Source: Eubacterium sp. ER2 (lineage in GTDB: Bacteria > Bacillota > Clostridia > Lachnospirales > Lachnospiraceae). Taken from it: a stretch of 59,828 nucleotides of DNA. Under the pieces are notes generated by a model that saw only the letters and a list, made by a program, of their open reading frames with translations, did no database searches and was not told the origin of the DNA. Where the stretch lies: assembly GCF_000765215.1 (NCBI RefSeq), contig NZ_JPJE01000024.1:1-59828 (forward strand), in the 5' to 3' direction. Positions 44,412 through 53,104 of the stretch are shown here, piece by piece (within the stretch, counting starts at the first letter, position 1; every line of letters begins with the position of its first letter). The position numbers were made by a program, and so were the translations under genes.

Positions 44412-45092
44412 ATGGAGCTGCTGAAATGCACAGGAGTAAGAAAAGTATACGGAGAGGGAGAAAATAAAGTGGAGGCCCTGCGGGGCGTTGACCTGATCCT
44501 TGAGAGAGGAGAGCTTGTGGCCGTCACAGGGGCCTCCGGCTCGGGAAAATCCACCCTTCTCCACATTCTGGGGAGTGTGGACCGGCCTACGCAAGGAACC
44601 GTGCTGGTGGGAGGAACAGATATAGGCAGGCTGAACTCGCATCAGGCAGCCATATACAGGAGGAGAAAGGCAGGGCTTATCTACCAGTTTTATAACCTGA
44701 TTCCCTCCCTGACTGTGGAGAAGAATATGCAGATGCCGCTTCTTCTGGACAGGAGAAAGCCGGACCCGGTCTATTTCCGGCGGATCGTGGAGAGCCTTGG
44801 ACTGGAGGAAAAGCTGCAGGCTCTGCCATTTCAGCTCTCCGGCGGGCAGCAGCAGAGGGCGGCCATCGGGCGGGCGCTCATGAGCCGGCCTCTGCTTCTC
44901 CTTGCGGATGAGCCTACAGGCAACCTGGACAGGGAAAATGCCAGGGAGATCATGGATCTTCTGCATCTCTTTCACAAGAATTTTCACCAGACCATCCTTC
45001 TTGTCACACACGATGAGAAGCTGGCGCTGGAGGCGGAGCGCATTGTCACCCTGGAAGACGGGCGCGTCGTCAGCGACAGAAAGGTCAGGTGA
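44412..45092 (+). CDS. ABC transporter ATPase (MacB/LolD/BceA type)
   Basis: The 226-residue ATPase shows Walker A GASGSGKST (about 39-47), QFYNLIPSLTVEKN after the Q-loop, signature [15 protein letters not shown], Walker B LLLADEPTGNLD and the H-loop VTHDE. It is of the short type that powers FtsX-like permeases, and the permease gene follows with a 4-base junction overlap. GGGGGAGCGCT lies before the ATG. Confidence 0.95.
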   Translation: MELLKCTGVRKVYGEGENKVEALRGVDLILERGELVAVTGASGSGKSTLLHILGSVDRPTQGTVLVGGTDIGRLNSHQAAIYRRRKAGLIYQFYNLIPSLTVEKNMQMPLLLDRRKPDPVYFRRIVESLGLEEKLQALPFQLSGGQQQRAAIGRALMSRPLLLLADEPTGNLDRENAREIMDLLHLFHKNFHQTILLVTHDEKLALEAERIVTLEDGRVVSDRKVR

Positions 45093-45097
45093 GAGGT

Positions 45098-47335
45098 ATG
45101 TGGAAAGCGTATTCAGAAAGCTATCTGAGACAAAACCGGACGGCGGGCCTTTCCATCATGGCGGCAGCTCTCGGGGCGGCCTTTTTCCTCTCCCTGCTGT
45201 GCAGCCTGTTCTACAATCTGTGGGCCTATGATGTGGAGGCCATAAAGCTGGATGAGGGGAGCTGGCACGTCCGTGTTGAGGCGCCCCTGAGTCAGGAGGA
45301 GCTGGATCTGATCCGGAATTTTGCGGGAGTGGAGAGTGCAGAGGTCAGTACAGAGAGGAGCGCAGAGATCAGTACAGATGGAACCGAGGCCGGGACTGAT
45401 GATGAGGAAGTGACAGAAATCTGGTTCGCAGATGTGGGGGAGACCTACAGGCAGATGGCTCTGATCTGCCAGAAGCTGAGACTTGACCCGGAGGATGTGG
45501 TCTATCATGAGCTCCTGCTGTCCCGGTATCTGGTGACAGATCCAGAGGATCCGAACCCGCCTCTTCTCCTGCCCTTCTTTGCTGTGGTGCTGATGGCCCT
45601 GTGTGTTTCCCTTGCCCTGGTGATCCGCACGGCCTTTGAGATATCCATGCAGGCCAGAGTGCGCCAGTTTGGTATTTTGTCCAGCATCGGGGCGTCGCCG
45701 GGGCAGATTCGTCTGTGTCTATTGCAGGAGGCGGCCGCCCTCTGCGTACTGCCGGTGCTGGGAGGCGTGCTCCTTGGCGGAGCCGGCTGCGCCGGAATTC
45801 TGGCCGCTGTCAACCGGTTCGCGGCGGATGTGCCGGGAAGGCACAGAGCCATCTTCCACTGTCATCCGATCGTGTTCGCTGTCGCCTTTGGAGCGGCAGC
45901 CCTTACAGTCCTTCTGGCGTCTCAGATACCTGCCGGCAGACTGGCCCGGCTGACACCTCTTGAAGCAGTGAGAGGGCAGGCATACAGGGAGCCCAGGCGG
46001 ATGGGAGGGCTCAGGAGGATCAGAGGACTGGGAACCGCTGTGCTGAGCCGCATGCTGGGCATAGAGGGAGAGCTGGCGGGCAGCGCCCTGAGACTGCAGA
46101 GGAGAGCCCTGCGCATCTCCCGCATTTCCCTGACCCTGTCCTTCCTGGGCTTCACGTCCATGCTCTGTTTTTTCGCACTTGCCGGTATCAGCACCAGGTA
46201 TACCTATTTTGAGCGGTACCAGGATGCATGGGATGTGATGGTGATAGTGAGGGATGCGGATTTGAAGGAGATTGGGGCGGTCTCGCAGATCAGACAGCTC
46301 CCCGGCGTTCGCAGCAGTGTCTGCTACCAGAAGGCAGAGGGGAGCATCCCTCTGGATGAGAGCTGGATCAGCGAGGAGCTGAAAGCGCTGGGGGGATACA
46401 GCGCCCTGACAGACAAAACGGAAGCCTCAGGGATCCCCTCTCAGATATTCATCCTGGACGATGAGAGCTTTCTGGAGTACTGCCAACAGATCGGCGCTCC
46501 GGCTGAGACGTCCGGCGCGGTTCTGCTGAACCGGATCTGGGACAGTACCGGCAGCAGCTTCCGGCACAGGGAGTATATTCCTTTGATGAAGCAGGACAGA
46601 GACACTCTTTCTATGTACACAGGGGAGGGGGAAACAGCGCAGATACCGGTTCTGTTCTACACGGAGGAGACGCCGCTTCTCAGGGAGGAGTATGAGGACT
46701 ATGCCCTGGTGCAGTTTATGCCGCTCTCTCTGTGGAAAACTCTGGAGACTCAGGTGAGCGGTGTGGAAAAGGATACGTATGTACGCATCCTTGGACCGGA
46801 GAAGGCGGATGTGGAGACGCTGGATGAGATCGAGCAGGAGGCGGCAGGGCTTCTGGCTTCCTCTTTCCGGGTGGAGAGCGAGAACCGGATAGAAGAGAGG
46901 ATGGTCAATGACCAGATGCTCCTGGGAGCCCGGACCATACTGGGAGCGCTGTGCGTCCTTCTGGGAGTGATCGGCCTTGCAGGCATCTTTACCAACACCT
47001 TTGGCTTTCTGCGTCAGAGGCGGCGGGAGTTTGCCCGATATCTGTCAGTGGGGATGGATCTGTCCGGCATGAAAAAAATGCTCTGCATCGAGGCGGCGAT
47101 CGTCGCCGGGCGGCCTGTTTTCCTGGGGCTTCTCATCACTGTGCCGGTGACCGCCTTCATGGTCAGCGCCAGCCAACTGGAGACAGGAGTCTTCCTGGAG
47201 GAGGCGCCCTTCCTGCCGGTGGCCATCTACGCCCTTGCCATCATCCTGTCAGTGGCACTGGCCTACTGGCTGGGAGCCCGGAGGCTGCTTGGCAGCGACC
47301 TGAGCGGGCCGCTCAAGGACGACACGCTGAACTGA
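45098..47335 (+). CDS. FtsX-like ABC transporter permease
   Basis: The 745-residue membrane protein has a first span near 15-40, an extracellular domain, three spans with the FtsX core QARVRQFGILSSIGASPGQ (near 180-200), a central span near 345, a large extracellular domain (about 370-590) and three final spans with RRREFARYLSVGMDLSGM. The two FtsX cores make it a MacB/LolC-like mechanotransmission permease. ATG 45098 is preferred to GTG 45089 because GAGAGG precedes it. The substrate is unknown; peptide efflux or defence is inferred from the two-component neighbours. Confidence 0.92.
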   Translation: MWKAYSESYLRQNRTAGLSIMAAALGAAFFLSLLCSLFYNLWAYDVEAIKLDEGSWHVRVEAPLSQEELDLIRNFAGVESAEVSTERSAEISTDGTEAGTDDEEVTEIWFADVGETYRQMALICQKLRLDPEDVVYHELLLSRYLVTDPEDPNPPLLLPFFAVVLMALCVSLALVIRTAFEISMQARVRQFGILSSIGASPGQIRLCLLQEAAALCVLPVLGGVLLGGAGCAGILAAVNRFAADVPGRHRAIFHCHPIVFAVAFGAAALTVLLASQIPAGRLARLTPLEAVRGQAYREPRRMGGLRRIRGLGTAVLSRMLGIEGELAGSALRLQRRALRISRISLTLSFLGFTSMLCFFALAGISTRYTYFERYQDAWDVMVIVRDADLKEIGAVSQIRQLPGVRSSVCYQKAEGSIPLDESWISEELKALGGYSALTDKTEASGIPSQIFILDDESFLEYCQQIGAPAETSGAVLLNRIWDSTGSSFRHREYIPLMKQDRDTLSMYTGEGETAQIPVLFYTEETPLLREEYEDYALVQFMPLSLWKTLETQVSGVEKDTYVRILGPEKADVETLDEIEQEAAGLLASSFRVESENRIEERMVNDQMLLGARTILGALCVLLGVIGLAGIFTNTFGFLRQRRREFARYLSVGMDLSGMKKMLCIEAAIVAGRPVFLGLLITVPVTAFMVSASQLETGVFLEEAPFLPVAIYALAIILSVALAYWLGARRLLGSDLSGPLKDDTLN

Positions 47336-47351
47336 CGGACGCTGGAACAGG

Positions 47352-48224
47352 TCAGAAGGAAGGGCTCATCTCCTGGACCAGGGCGATGAAGCGCCGGGCC
47401 GCCGGGCTGAGGGCCTTCTGTGACCGAAGGCCGATGCCCAGCTCCCGGGAAAATCCCGGATCCAGGGGGAGGTACTGTATGCTGTCCCCTGCGCTCTCCA
47501 CGGTCAGCCGGGGGAGGATGCTGACGCCCAGGCCGCTGGCCACCATGGAGGAGATCACATGGTCGTCCTTTGAGGAGACCCGTATGCGGGGCGAGATCCT
47601 TGCCTCCTGGATGGCGTCGTGTATGTCGTAGTCCACATCCAGGGCGGAGATGATAAAAGGCATGTCGGTAAAGGCCTGTATGGGAAACGAGGTCATGCCC
47701 TCCAGATAGAAGTCCCTGGGGAAAATGGCGACCAGGGGATCCTCGTAAAGGGGCAGCCACTCCAGGGTGCCGATGTTTCTCCTGCTCAGGAGCCCAAAAT
47801 CCGCCCGGCTGTTGTGGAGCCAGTCCAGGATTTCGTCAGTGCTGCCCTCCAGCAGCTCGATCTCAATGCCGGGGCACTCCTTCCGGAAGGTGCGGATCAC
47901 GGAGGGGAGCCAGTTGCAGGAGATGCTGGCAAAGGAGGCAATGGTCAGATGACCGATCTCCAGCCCGTTCAGAGCTGCTGCCGTCTGCTCCAGATGCTCG
48001 TTGACAGACAGCAGGTTCCGGACCAGGGGCAGCAGGGCCTGGGCGTCCGAGGTGAGGGAGACGCCGCGTCTGTCCCGGAGAAAGAGGGGGAAACCCAGCT
48101 CGTTTTCCATGGCCTTCAGGACATGGCTCACACCGGACTGGGTGTAGCCCATCCGCTCCCCGCTTTTGGTGAAATTCTTTGTCTCCGCAATATCTGCGAA
48201 AAGTGCATATTTACTGATATCCAT
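47352..48224 (-). CDS. LysR-family transcriptional regulator
   Basis: The 290-residue regulator is read from ATG 48224 (GGGAGG before it) with an N-terminal winged helix (KYALFADIAETKNFTKSGERMGYTQSGVSHVLKAMENELG) cited here by its core GYTQSGVSHVLKAME, and a LysR substrate-binding domain (about 85-290). It lies divergent from the amino-acid ABC operon at 48635, the usual arrangement for a LysR protein and its target. The effector is probably the transported amino acid or a sulfur compound. Confidence 0.93.
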   Translation of the reverse strand: MDISKYALFADIAETKNFTKSGERMGYTQSGVSHVLKAMENELGFPLFLRDRRGVSLTSDAQALLPLVRNLLSVNEHLEQTAAALNGLEIGHLTIASFASISCNWLPSVIRTFRKECPGIEIELLEGSTDEILDWLHNSRADFGLLSRRNIGTLEWLPLYEDPLVAIFPRDFYLEGMTSFPIQAFTDMPFIISALDVDYDIHDAIQEARISPRIRVSSKDDHVISSMVASGLGVSILPRLTVESAGDSIQYLPLDPGFSRELGIGLRSQKALSPAARRFIALVQEMSPSF

Positions 48225-48246
48225 AATTACGCCTCCCTGCTTGAAA

Positions 48247-48288
48247 TAAAAAAAGGAGGCGCTCTCTATTAGAGAAGACACCTCCCTT
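48247..48288 (-). terminator. Terminator-like hairpin in the lysR leader
   Basis: On the minus strand GGGAGG...CTCT-AATA-AGAG...CCTCC is followed by seven T (48253-48247), only 22 bases before the lysR start and downstream of its own promoter. This would stop most lysR transcription unless it is relieved. Confidence 0.65.
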
Positions 48289-48331
48289 GGCATGCGTGTG
48301 TTCGTTTTGCGAGTATCCTTTTACAGGAGTC

Positions 48332-48360
48332 ATTATAGAGGATTTTCGGGAAAAAGGCAA
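48332..48360 (-). promoter_or_regulatory. lysR promoter
   Basis: On the minus strand TTGCCT (48360-48355), 17 bases, TATAAT (48337-48332). Confidence 0.65.
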
Positions 48361-48444
48361 GCGGCGCCCGGCTAAAAAGGCTGGTCCAAAAGCCTGGCCA
48401 AAGGCCCGGGCATGCGCCCCATGAGGGAAAGCCAGCATGAGAAA

Positions 48445-48456
48445 ATGTCATGACGT
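48445..48456. promoter_or_regulatory. Candidate LysR operator
   Basis: ATGTCATGACGT, a near-perfect palindrome about 57 bases before the predicted start of the transporter RNA, the usual place for a LysR recognition site. Confidence 0.45.
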
Positions 48457-48472
48457 GATCAATATTTCTCGT

Positions 48473-48501
48473 TTTACAGCAGGGGAAAAGGGGACTATAA
48501 T
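48473..48501 (+). promoter_or_regulatory. Promoter of the amino-acid ABC operon
   Basis: TTTACA (48473-48478), 17 bases, TATAAT (48496-48501). The leader is about 125 bases long. Confidence 0.75.
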
Positions 48502-48529
48502 GCCCATATGATCCGGACAGCGGTAGCAC

Positions 48530-48570
48530 GGCAGGCAATGGCGCTTACAAAGGCGCTGTGCCTGCCTTTC
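48530..48570 (+). terminator. Hairpin in the leader of the amino-acid ABC operon
   Basis: GGCAGGCA (48530-48537) with TGCCTGCC (48559-48566) and an inner GCGC/GCGC stem, followed by TTTCTCATTT. A possible attenuator. Confidence 0.6.
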
Positions 48571-48634
48571 TCATTTATTTTCCCTATTTCTCCCGCTGTT
48601 TGGGTCGCCTAAAAAAGACAGGGAGGTAAGAGAC

Positions 48635-49519
48635 ATGAAAAAACGAATTGTTTCCATATTACTTACAGGAGCCATGGTATCCGCGCTGCTGGCAGGCTGC
48701 GGCAGCTCCTCTGACGACGCATCCGGAGCCGCGGCGGACACAGCTGACACAGCCGCCCAGGACGATGCATCGGACGGGGGCAGCACAGGTCTTGACTGCG
48801 AGGGAGCCCTGGACGGCGTGACGCTGAACCTGGGAACCTCCGGGACATACGCTCCGTTCTCCTACTACGGGGATGACGGCATGACCCTCCAGGGATACGA
48901 CATTTCCCTTCTGGAGGAGCTCCAGAACATCCTGGGCTTTGACATTGCAGGCGGAGAGATCCAGGCCATGGATTACGGAGCCCTCACCACCTCCATCACC
49001 CAGGGACAGATCGACGTGGCGGCAGCCGCTCTCTGTGCCACAGATGAGAGAAAAGAGAACATGAACTTTACAGATACCTACTATGACGCGGGCATTGTGG
49101 TTGTCGTGGGAGAGGACAACACAGACATCACCAGCGTGGAGGACCTGGAGAGCGGCGACTATACAGTGGCTGTCCAGACAGGAACCATTTCCTATGAGTA
49201 CGCGGCCGCAAATCTTCCCGAGTCCTGTCTCCAGACCTTTGACTCCCAGGCGCTGGCCTACAGGGCTGTGGAGGACGGACAGGCGGACGCCACCATCTAC
49301 GACGCGCCCGGCACAGCCTATTCCATCAGCACAGGGGAGATCCACTTAAAGATCGTGGGCGATGAGTTCTACACAGGCCAGGCCCCCTACGCCATCGCCC
49401 TCTCCTTTGCCATCTGCGAGGAGTACCCGGACATCGTGGACTGGTTCAATGAGGCCATCCAGTATCTGTCCGACAATGGGACTCTGGACGAATTAAGCAC
49501 CCAGTGGTGCGAGGCGTAA
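48635..49519 (+). CDS. Polar amino-acid ABC transporter substrate-binding lipoprotein
   Basis: The 294-residue lipoprotein has a signal peptide with lipobox LLAGC (C22), an Ala/Asp/Ser-rich linker, and a family 3 binding domain: LGTSGTYAPFSYYGDDG, QGYDISLLEELQNILGF, YDAGIVVVVGEDN, YTVAVQTGTISYEYA and DATIYDAPGTAYSIS. Family 3 proteins bind polar amino acids or cystine. It is the first gene of a binding protein-permease-ATPase operon, with GGGAGG upstream. Confidence 0.94.
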   Translation: MKKRIVSILLTGAMVSALLAGCGSSSDDASGAAADTADTAAQDDASDGGSTGLDCEGALDGVTLNLGTSGTYAPFSYYGDDGMTLQGYDISLLEELQNILGFDIAGGEIQAMDYGALTTSITQGQIDVAAAALCATDERKENMNFTDTYYDAGIVVVVGEDNTDITSVEDLESGDYTVAVQTGTISYEYAAANLPESCLQTFDSQALAYRAVEDGQADATIYDAPGTAYSISTGEIHLKIVGDEFYTGQAPYAIALSFAICEEYPDIVDWFNEAIQYLSDNGTLDELSTQWCEA

Positions 49520-49534
49520 AGGGGAGATGACTGT

Positions 49535-50200
49535 ATGAGTGCTGAACTTTTATCCACCATTCTTCCCATGATGCTGCGGGGACTGCAGGTCACCCTGCAG
49601 GTGGCGGTCATCGGCATCCTGCTGGGCTTTGTCCTGGGGGCTGTCAGCGGATACGCCCTCCAGAGCCGCAGCAGGATCGCCAGAGGGATCGCATCGGTCT
49701 ACATCTGGATCATACGCGGAACGCCTATCGTAGTCCAGGCACTGTATGTGTACTTTGTGGTGCCGGCCATCATCTCCCTGGCGACCGGGGACCGGTTCGT
49801 GCTGGACAGCACAGTGGCGGGCATTATCGTCATCACCCTGAACGCGGGGGCCTTTATCTCGGCCATCGTAAAGGGAGCCCTGGAGGGTGTGGACGAGGGA
49901 CAGAGGGAGGCGGGGGCAGCCCTCGGCCTCTCCCACCGCCAGATCCTGTTCCGGATCGTCATTCCGCCGGCCTTTAAGGCCATGATCCCGGGACTTTTCA
50001 ACCAGTTCATCATTTCCGTCAAGGACACGGCCCTTCTGTCCATCATATCGGTGAACGAGATCACGCGCCAGACCCAGAACTATGTGGCCCGGACCTTCAA
50101 CACGATCCCGGCCTACACTATCTGCGCGCTGGTCTATCTGGTGCTGCTGTCCATCCTTATGATCCTGCAGAAATACGTGGAGCGGAAAATAGCAAAATAA
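49535..50200 (+). CDS. Polar amino-acid ABC transporter permease (HisM/GlnP type)
   Basis: The 221-residue protein has about five spans. [23 protein letters not shown] at the start and the EAA loop [32 protein letters not shown] are hallmark HisMQ sequence. One permease gene suggests a homodimer channel. GGGGAGATG precedes the ATG by a few bases. Confidence 0.96.
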   Translation: MSAELLSTILPMMLRGLQVTLQVAVIGILLGFVLGAVSGYALQSRSRIARGIASVYIWIIRGTPIVVQALYVYFVVPAIISLATGDRFVLDSTVAGIIVITLNAGAFISAIVKGALEGVDEGQREAGAALGLSHRQILFRIVIPPAFKAMIPGLFNQFIISVKDTALLSIISVNEITRQTQNYVARTFNTIPAYTICALVYLVLLSILMILQKYVERKIAK

Positions 50201-50216
50201 CAGGAGGAGTGATACT

Positions 50217-50957
50217 ATGGCAGAGACATTGATATCGGTAAAAAATCTGAGGAAATCCTTCGGGGATCTGGAGGTGCTCAAGGACATCAGCATGGACATC
50301 CACCAGGGAGAGGTGGTGTGCATCATCGGCCCCTCCGGCTCCGGCAAGAGCACCCTTCTGCGGTGCATCAACCAGCTTGAGACGCCCACCTGCGGGGAGG
50401 TCATGTACAAGGGCGAGAATGTCCTGGAGGACAAAGCAGATATCCGGAAATTCCGGGAGGAGGTGGGCATGGTGTTCCAGAGATTTAACCTGTTCCCGCT
50501 GAAGACTGTCCTTGGAAACGTGGCTCTGGCGCCGGTGCTCACAAAGCACAAGACAAAGAAGGAGGCCAGGGAGTACGCTATGGAGCTCTTAAAGAGAGTG
50601 GGGCTGGAGAGCAAGGCGGAGGCAAAGCCGGATATGCTGTCCGGCGGCCAGCAGCAGAGAGTTGCGATCGCGAGAGCCCTGGCCATGGACCCGGCGGCCC
50701 TTCTCTTTGACGAGCCCACCTCCGCTCTGGACCCGGAGCTGGTGGGAGAGGTGCTGAGCGTCATGAAGGAGCTGGCCACGGAGGGGATGACCATGGTGGT
50801 GGTCACCCACGAGATGGCCTTTGCCAGGGACGTGGCAGACAGAGTGATCTTCATGGCGGACGGCTATATCGTGGAGGAGGGAACTCCGGAGGAGGTCATG
50901 GGCCATCCCAGGGAAGAGAGGACAAAGTCATTTCTGTCAAGGTTCCTGGCCGCGTAG
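50217..50957 (+). CDS. Polar amino-acid ABC transporter ATPase (GlnQ/HisP type)
   Basis: The 246-residue ATPase has Walker [10 protein letters not shown] (about 38-46), [15 protein letters not shown], signature [17 protein letters not shown], Walker [14 protein letters not shown] and H-loop VVTHEMAFA. It completes the amino-acid importer. CAGGAGGAG is 8 bases before the ATG. Confidence 0.97.
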   Translation: MAETLISVKNLRKSFGDLEVLKDISMDIHQGEVVCIIGPSGSGKSTLLRCINQLETPTCGEVMYKGENVLEDKADIRKFREEVGMVFQRFNLFPLKTVLGNVALAPVLTKHKTKKEAREYAMELLKRVGLESKAEAKPDMLSGGQQQRVAIARALAMDPAALLFDEPTSALDPELVGEVLSVMKELATEGMTMVVVTHEMAFARDVADRVIFMADGYIVEEGTPEEVMGHPREERTKSFLSRFLAA

Positions 50958-51007
50958 GAGAGGAGAGGCCGGCCTCCCATCCCTCCGGGGGGCCGGACAT
51001 CCGGCTG

Positions 51008-51634
51008 GTGAAGCGGGACAGAGCCGGAGACAGATATGTCGTGACCATCACAAGACAGTTTGGAAGCCTGGGGCGGCCCATTGCCAAAAGGCTGTCTGAG
51101 ATCCTCCAGGTGGAGTACTATGACAGGGACATTGTGGAGGAGACGGCCCGGCGGATGAACCTGCCTGTGTCCGCTGTCAGCGACAGGGAGGAGCGGAGCT
51201 CCGGCTTTTTTAGGATGCTCTTCCCCCTGGGGACAGAGGCGGAGGAGAAGCAGAGGCAGCTCTTTCAGGTCCAGTCCGGGATCATCAGCAGGCTGGCGGC
51301 AAAGGACTCCTGCATCATCGTCGGCAGGTGCGCGGACTATGTGCTGGCCGGCGAGAAGCATGCCATCCATGTCTACATCTACGCCCCCTATGAGGCGCGG
51401 CTGTCCAACTGCGTGGGACCTCTCGGCATGCAGGAGGACACAGCCAGACGGATGATCCGGGAGGTGGACCGGGCCCGGCTGGCCTACCACAGAAGGTTCG
51501 CCCACTACGCGCCGGACGACCCGGCCCACAAGCATGTGATCATCAACAGCGCCCTCCTCGGCGTGGAGGGCACAGCCCGGGCCCTGGCGGCCCTTGTGCG
51601 GATCAGGCGCGGGATGGGGGAAATGGACAGATAA
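51008..51634 (+). CDS. Cytidylate kinase-like family protein
   Basis: The 208-residue product starts at GTG 51008. After a short lead it has the family start VVTITRQFGSLGRPIAKRLSEIL, in which GSLGRPIA replaces a classical P-loop, then YYDRDIVEETARRMN and the IIVGRCADYVLAG strand, with an arginine-rich lid (TARRMIREVDRARLAYHR). This is the Cytidylate_kin2 type, common in Clostridia and of unproven substrate. The ribosome site is weak. It is 50 bases after the ATPase and may be read through from that operon. Confidence 0.88.
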   Translation: MKRDRAGDRYVVTITRQFGSLGRPIAKRLSEILQVEYYDRDIVEETARRMNLPVSAVSDREERSSGFFRMLFPLGTEAEEKQRQLFQVQSGIISRLAAKDSCIIVGRCADYVLAGEKHAIHVYIYAPYEARLSNCVGPLGMQEDTARRMIREVDRARLAYHRRFAHYAPDDPAHKHVIINSALLGVEGTARALAALVRIRRGMGEMDR

Positions 51635-51649
51635 CAATATTTTATAACG

Positions 51650-51679
51650 TTGAAAGCCTGCTCATCAGCGTGCTATACT
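51650..51679 (+). promoter_or_regulatory. Promoter of the WYL regulator
   Basis: TTGAAA (51650-51655), 18 bases, TATACT (51674-51679) with an extended TGC. Confidence 0.65.
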
Positions 51680-51722
51680 TGAGAGAGTAAGCAGAAAACA
51701 AGCTGATAAGGAGGCTTTCCCT

Positions 51723-52727
51723 ATGCCCAAAGGACAGAACCAGAAACTGAAGCTGTACTATCTCGCGAAGATCATGCTGGAAAAGACAGACGACGACCAC
51801 TACCTGACCATGCCGGAGATACTGGAGGCGCTGCGCTCCTGCGAGGTGACGGCGGACCGGAAGAGCATTTACACGGACCTGCGGGACCTGGAGCACCTGG
51901 GAGTGGAGGTGGAGGGGGAGCCCTGGGGCCGATCCTACCGCTACCACGTGGTGGGCCGGCAGTTCGAGATGCCGGAGCTGAAGCTCCTGGTGGATGCCAT
52001 CCAGTCCTCCCGGTTCATCACGGCGAAGAAATCCAACGAGCTCATCCGCAAGCTGGAGAGCCTGGTCAGTGAGTACGAGGCCAGGGAGCTGCAGCGCCAG
52101 GTCTACGTGTCCGGCCGGATCAAGACCATGAACGAGAGCATCTACTACACGGTGGACGCCATCTACAGCGCCATTGCCAGCAACAGGAAGATCCTGTTCC
52201 AGTATTTTCAGTGGAACGCGAAAAAGGAGATGGAGCTGCGCCACGGCGGGGCCTTCTACAGGATCAGCCCCTGGGGGCTTGCCTGGGACAATGAGAACTA
52301 CTATCTGGTGGGCTACGACTCGGAGGCGGGCATGATCAAGCACTACCGGGTGGACAAGATGCTGCACATCCGGATGTCCGATGAGGAGAGAGAGGGGAAA
52401 GAGCACTTCAGCGGGCTGGATATGGCGGCCTACACGAAGAAGAGCTTTGGCATGTTCGGCGGCCAGGAGGAGCAGGTCAAGCTGCTGGTGCACAACCGGC
52501 TGGCCGGGGTGATCATAGACCGGTTCGGGAAGGATATCATGATGATACCGGCGGATGAGGAGCATTTCACAGTCCGCGTGGACGTGGCGGTGAGCGGCCA
52601 GTTTATCAGCTGGGTCTTTTCCCTGGGAAATGAGGTGAAGATCCTGGGACCGGAGCCTGTGGTGGAGCAGGTGAACCGGGAAATCCGCAGGCTCATGGAG
52701 CAGTACGGGATCAGCGGGCAGCCTTAG
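51723..52727 (+). CDS. HTH and WYL domain transcriptional regulator
   Basis: The 334-residue protein has an N-terminal winged helix (about 5-75: KLYYLAKIMLEKTDDDHYLTMPEILEAL, SIYTDLRDLEHLGVEV) and a WYL domain (about 140-225) with the ISPWGLAWDNENYYLVGYD signature, followed by a WCX tail (about 245-334). WYL regulators bind nucleic acid or nucleotide ligands and often control defence genes. No defence system is visible in the window. AAGGAGG is 7 bases before the ATG. Confidence 0.92.
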   Translation: MPKGQNQKLKLYYLAKIMLEKTDDDHYLTMPEILEALRSCEVTADRKSIYTDLRDLEHLGVEVEGEPWGRSYRYHVVGRQFEMPELKLLVDAIQSSRFITAKKSNELIRKLESLVSEYEARELQRQVYVSGRIKTMNESIYYTVDAIYSAIASNRKILFQYFQWNAKKEMELRHGGAFYRISPWGLAWDNENYYLVGYDSEAGMIKHYRVDKMLHIRMSDEEREGKEHFSGLDMAAYTKKSFGMFGGQEEQVKLLVHNRLAGVIIDRFGKDIMMIPADEEHFTVRVDVAVSGQFISWVFSLGNEVKILGPEPVVEQVNREIRRLMEQYGISGQP

Positions 52728-52763
52728 CAGGGAAGCCGAAAGAATAAAGGTGGCATTTTTATA

Positions 52764-52834
52764 GGACAGCTTCTGGACTACACTGAGTTTAAAGATAAGA
52801 AAAAACTTAGTTGTGGAAAGGAGCTGTTCTTTTT
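52764..52834 (+). promoter_or_regulatory. Terminator-like hairpin that also holds the next ribosome site
   Basis: GGACAGCT (52764-52771) pairs with AGCTGTTC (52822-52829), an inner ACTGAGTTT/AAACTTAGT arm (52782-52790, 52803-52811) strengthens it, and TTTTT follows. The Shine-Dalgarno AAAGGAG (52817-52823) is partly inside the closing stem. Confidence 0.65.
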
Positions 52835-52936
52835 ATGAAGGGTTACAATACAGATAAAGGCTATATGGGATATGTGGAGGGAAGCTACATGCTGTTCGCC
52901 AGCGAGGAAGAGTACTACGATTACATGGAGGACTAG
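52835..52936 (+). CDS. 33-residue conserved-looking acidic microprotein
   Basis: ATG 52835 opens a 33-codon frame ending at TAG 52934-52936. The product begins MKGYNTDKGYMGYVEGSYML and ends FASEEEYYDYMED. It is rich in Tyr, Gly and Glu with no membrane span. Peptides of this pattern (KGY...GYMGYV...LFASE..YYDYMED) are, from memory, widespread in Lachnospiraceae. It begins directly after the T-run of a large hairpin and has AAAGGAG 11 bases before it. The function is unknown. Confidence 0.65.
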   Translation: MKGYNTDKGYMGYVEGSYMLFASEEEYYDYMED

Positions 52937-52975
52937 AAAGGATTAAAAAATAAGAAGGAATAAAATTTTTGCAGG

Positions 52976-53018
52976 AGGTCAGTCTATTTTATAAAAATAG
53001 ATTGACTTCTCTTTTTTT
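52976..53018 (+). terminator. Terminator after the microprotein gene
   Basis: A 15-bp stem (52976-52990 with 52994-53008, two G-U pairs) followed by seven T. Confidence 0.9.
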
Positions 53019-53053
53019 GCGTTGTATACTAGCTTTCGTAGATGACTTTCGTA
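53002..53053 (+). promoter_or_regulatory. Promoter of the TrpXYZ-like operon, nested in the terminator, with CTTTCGTA repeats
   Basis: TTGACT (53002-53007) lies in the right arm of the preceding terminator; after 17 bases comes TATACT (53025-53030). Two CTTTCGTA copies (53033-53040, 53046-53053) sit across the RNA start, 13 bases apart, and could bind a repressor. No T-box is seen. Confidence 0.7.
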
Positions 53054-53104
53054 CAGTGAAGTGAGAAATTTTTAAAGTATAAAAGCAACAGGGAGGAATA
53101 AGAG

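Noticed and set aside
48211-48333. Leader peptide for the lysR attenuator
   Set aside because: Its ATG overlaps the -10 box of the lysR promoter, so it lies upstream of the predicted RNA start and would not be in the transcript.
53031-53104. T-box or trp leader before the TrpX-like gene
   Set aside because: The leader is only about 65 bases, with no T-box TGG-N-A pattern and no Trp-rich leader peptide.
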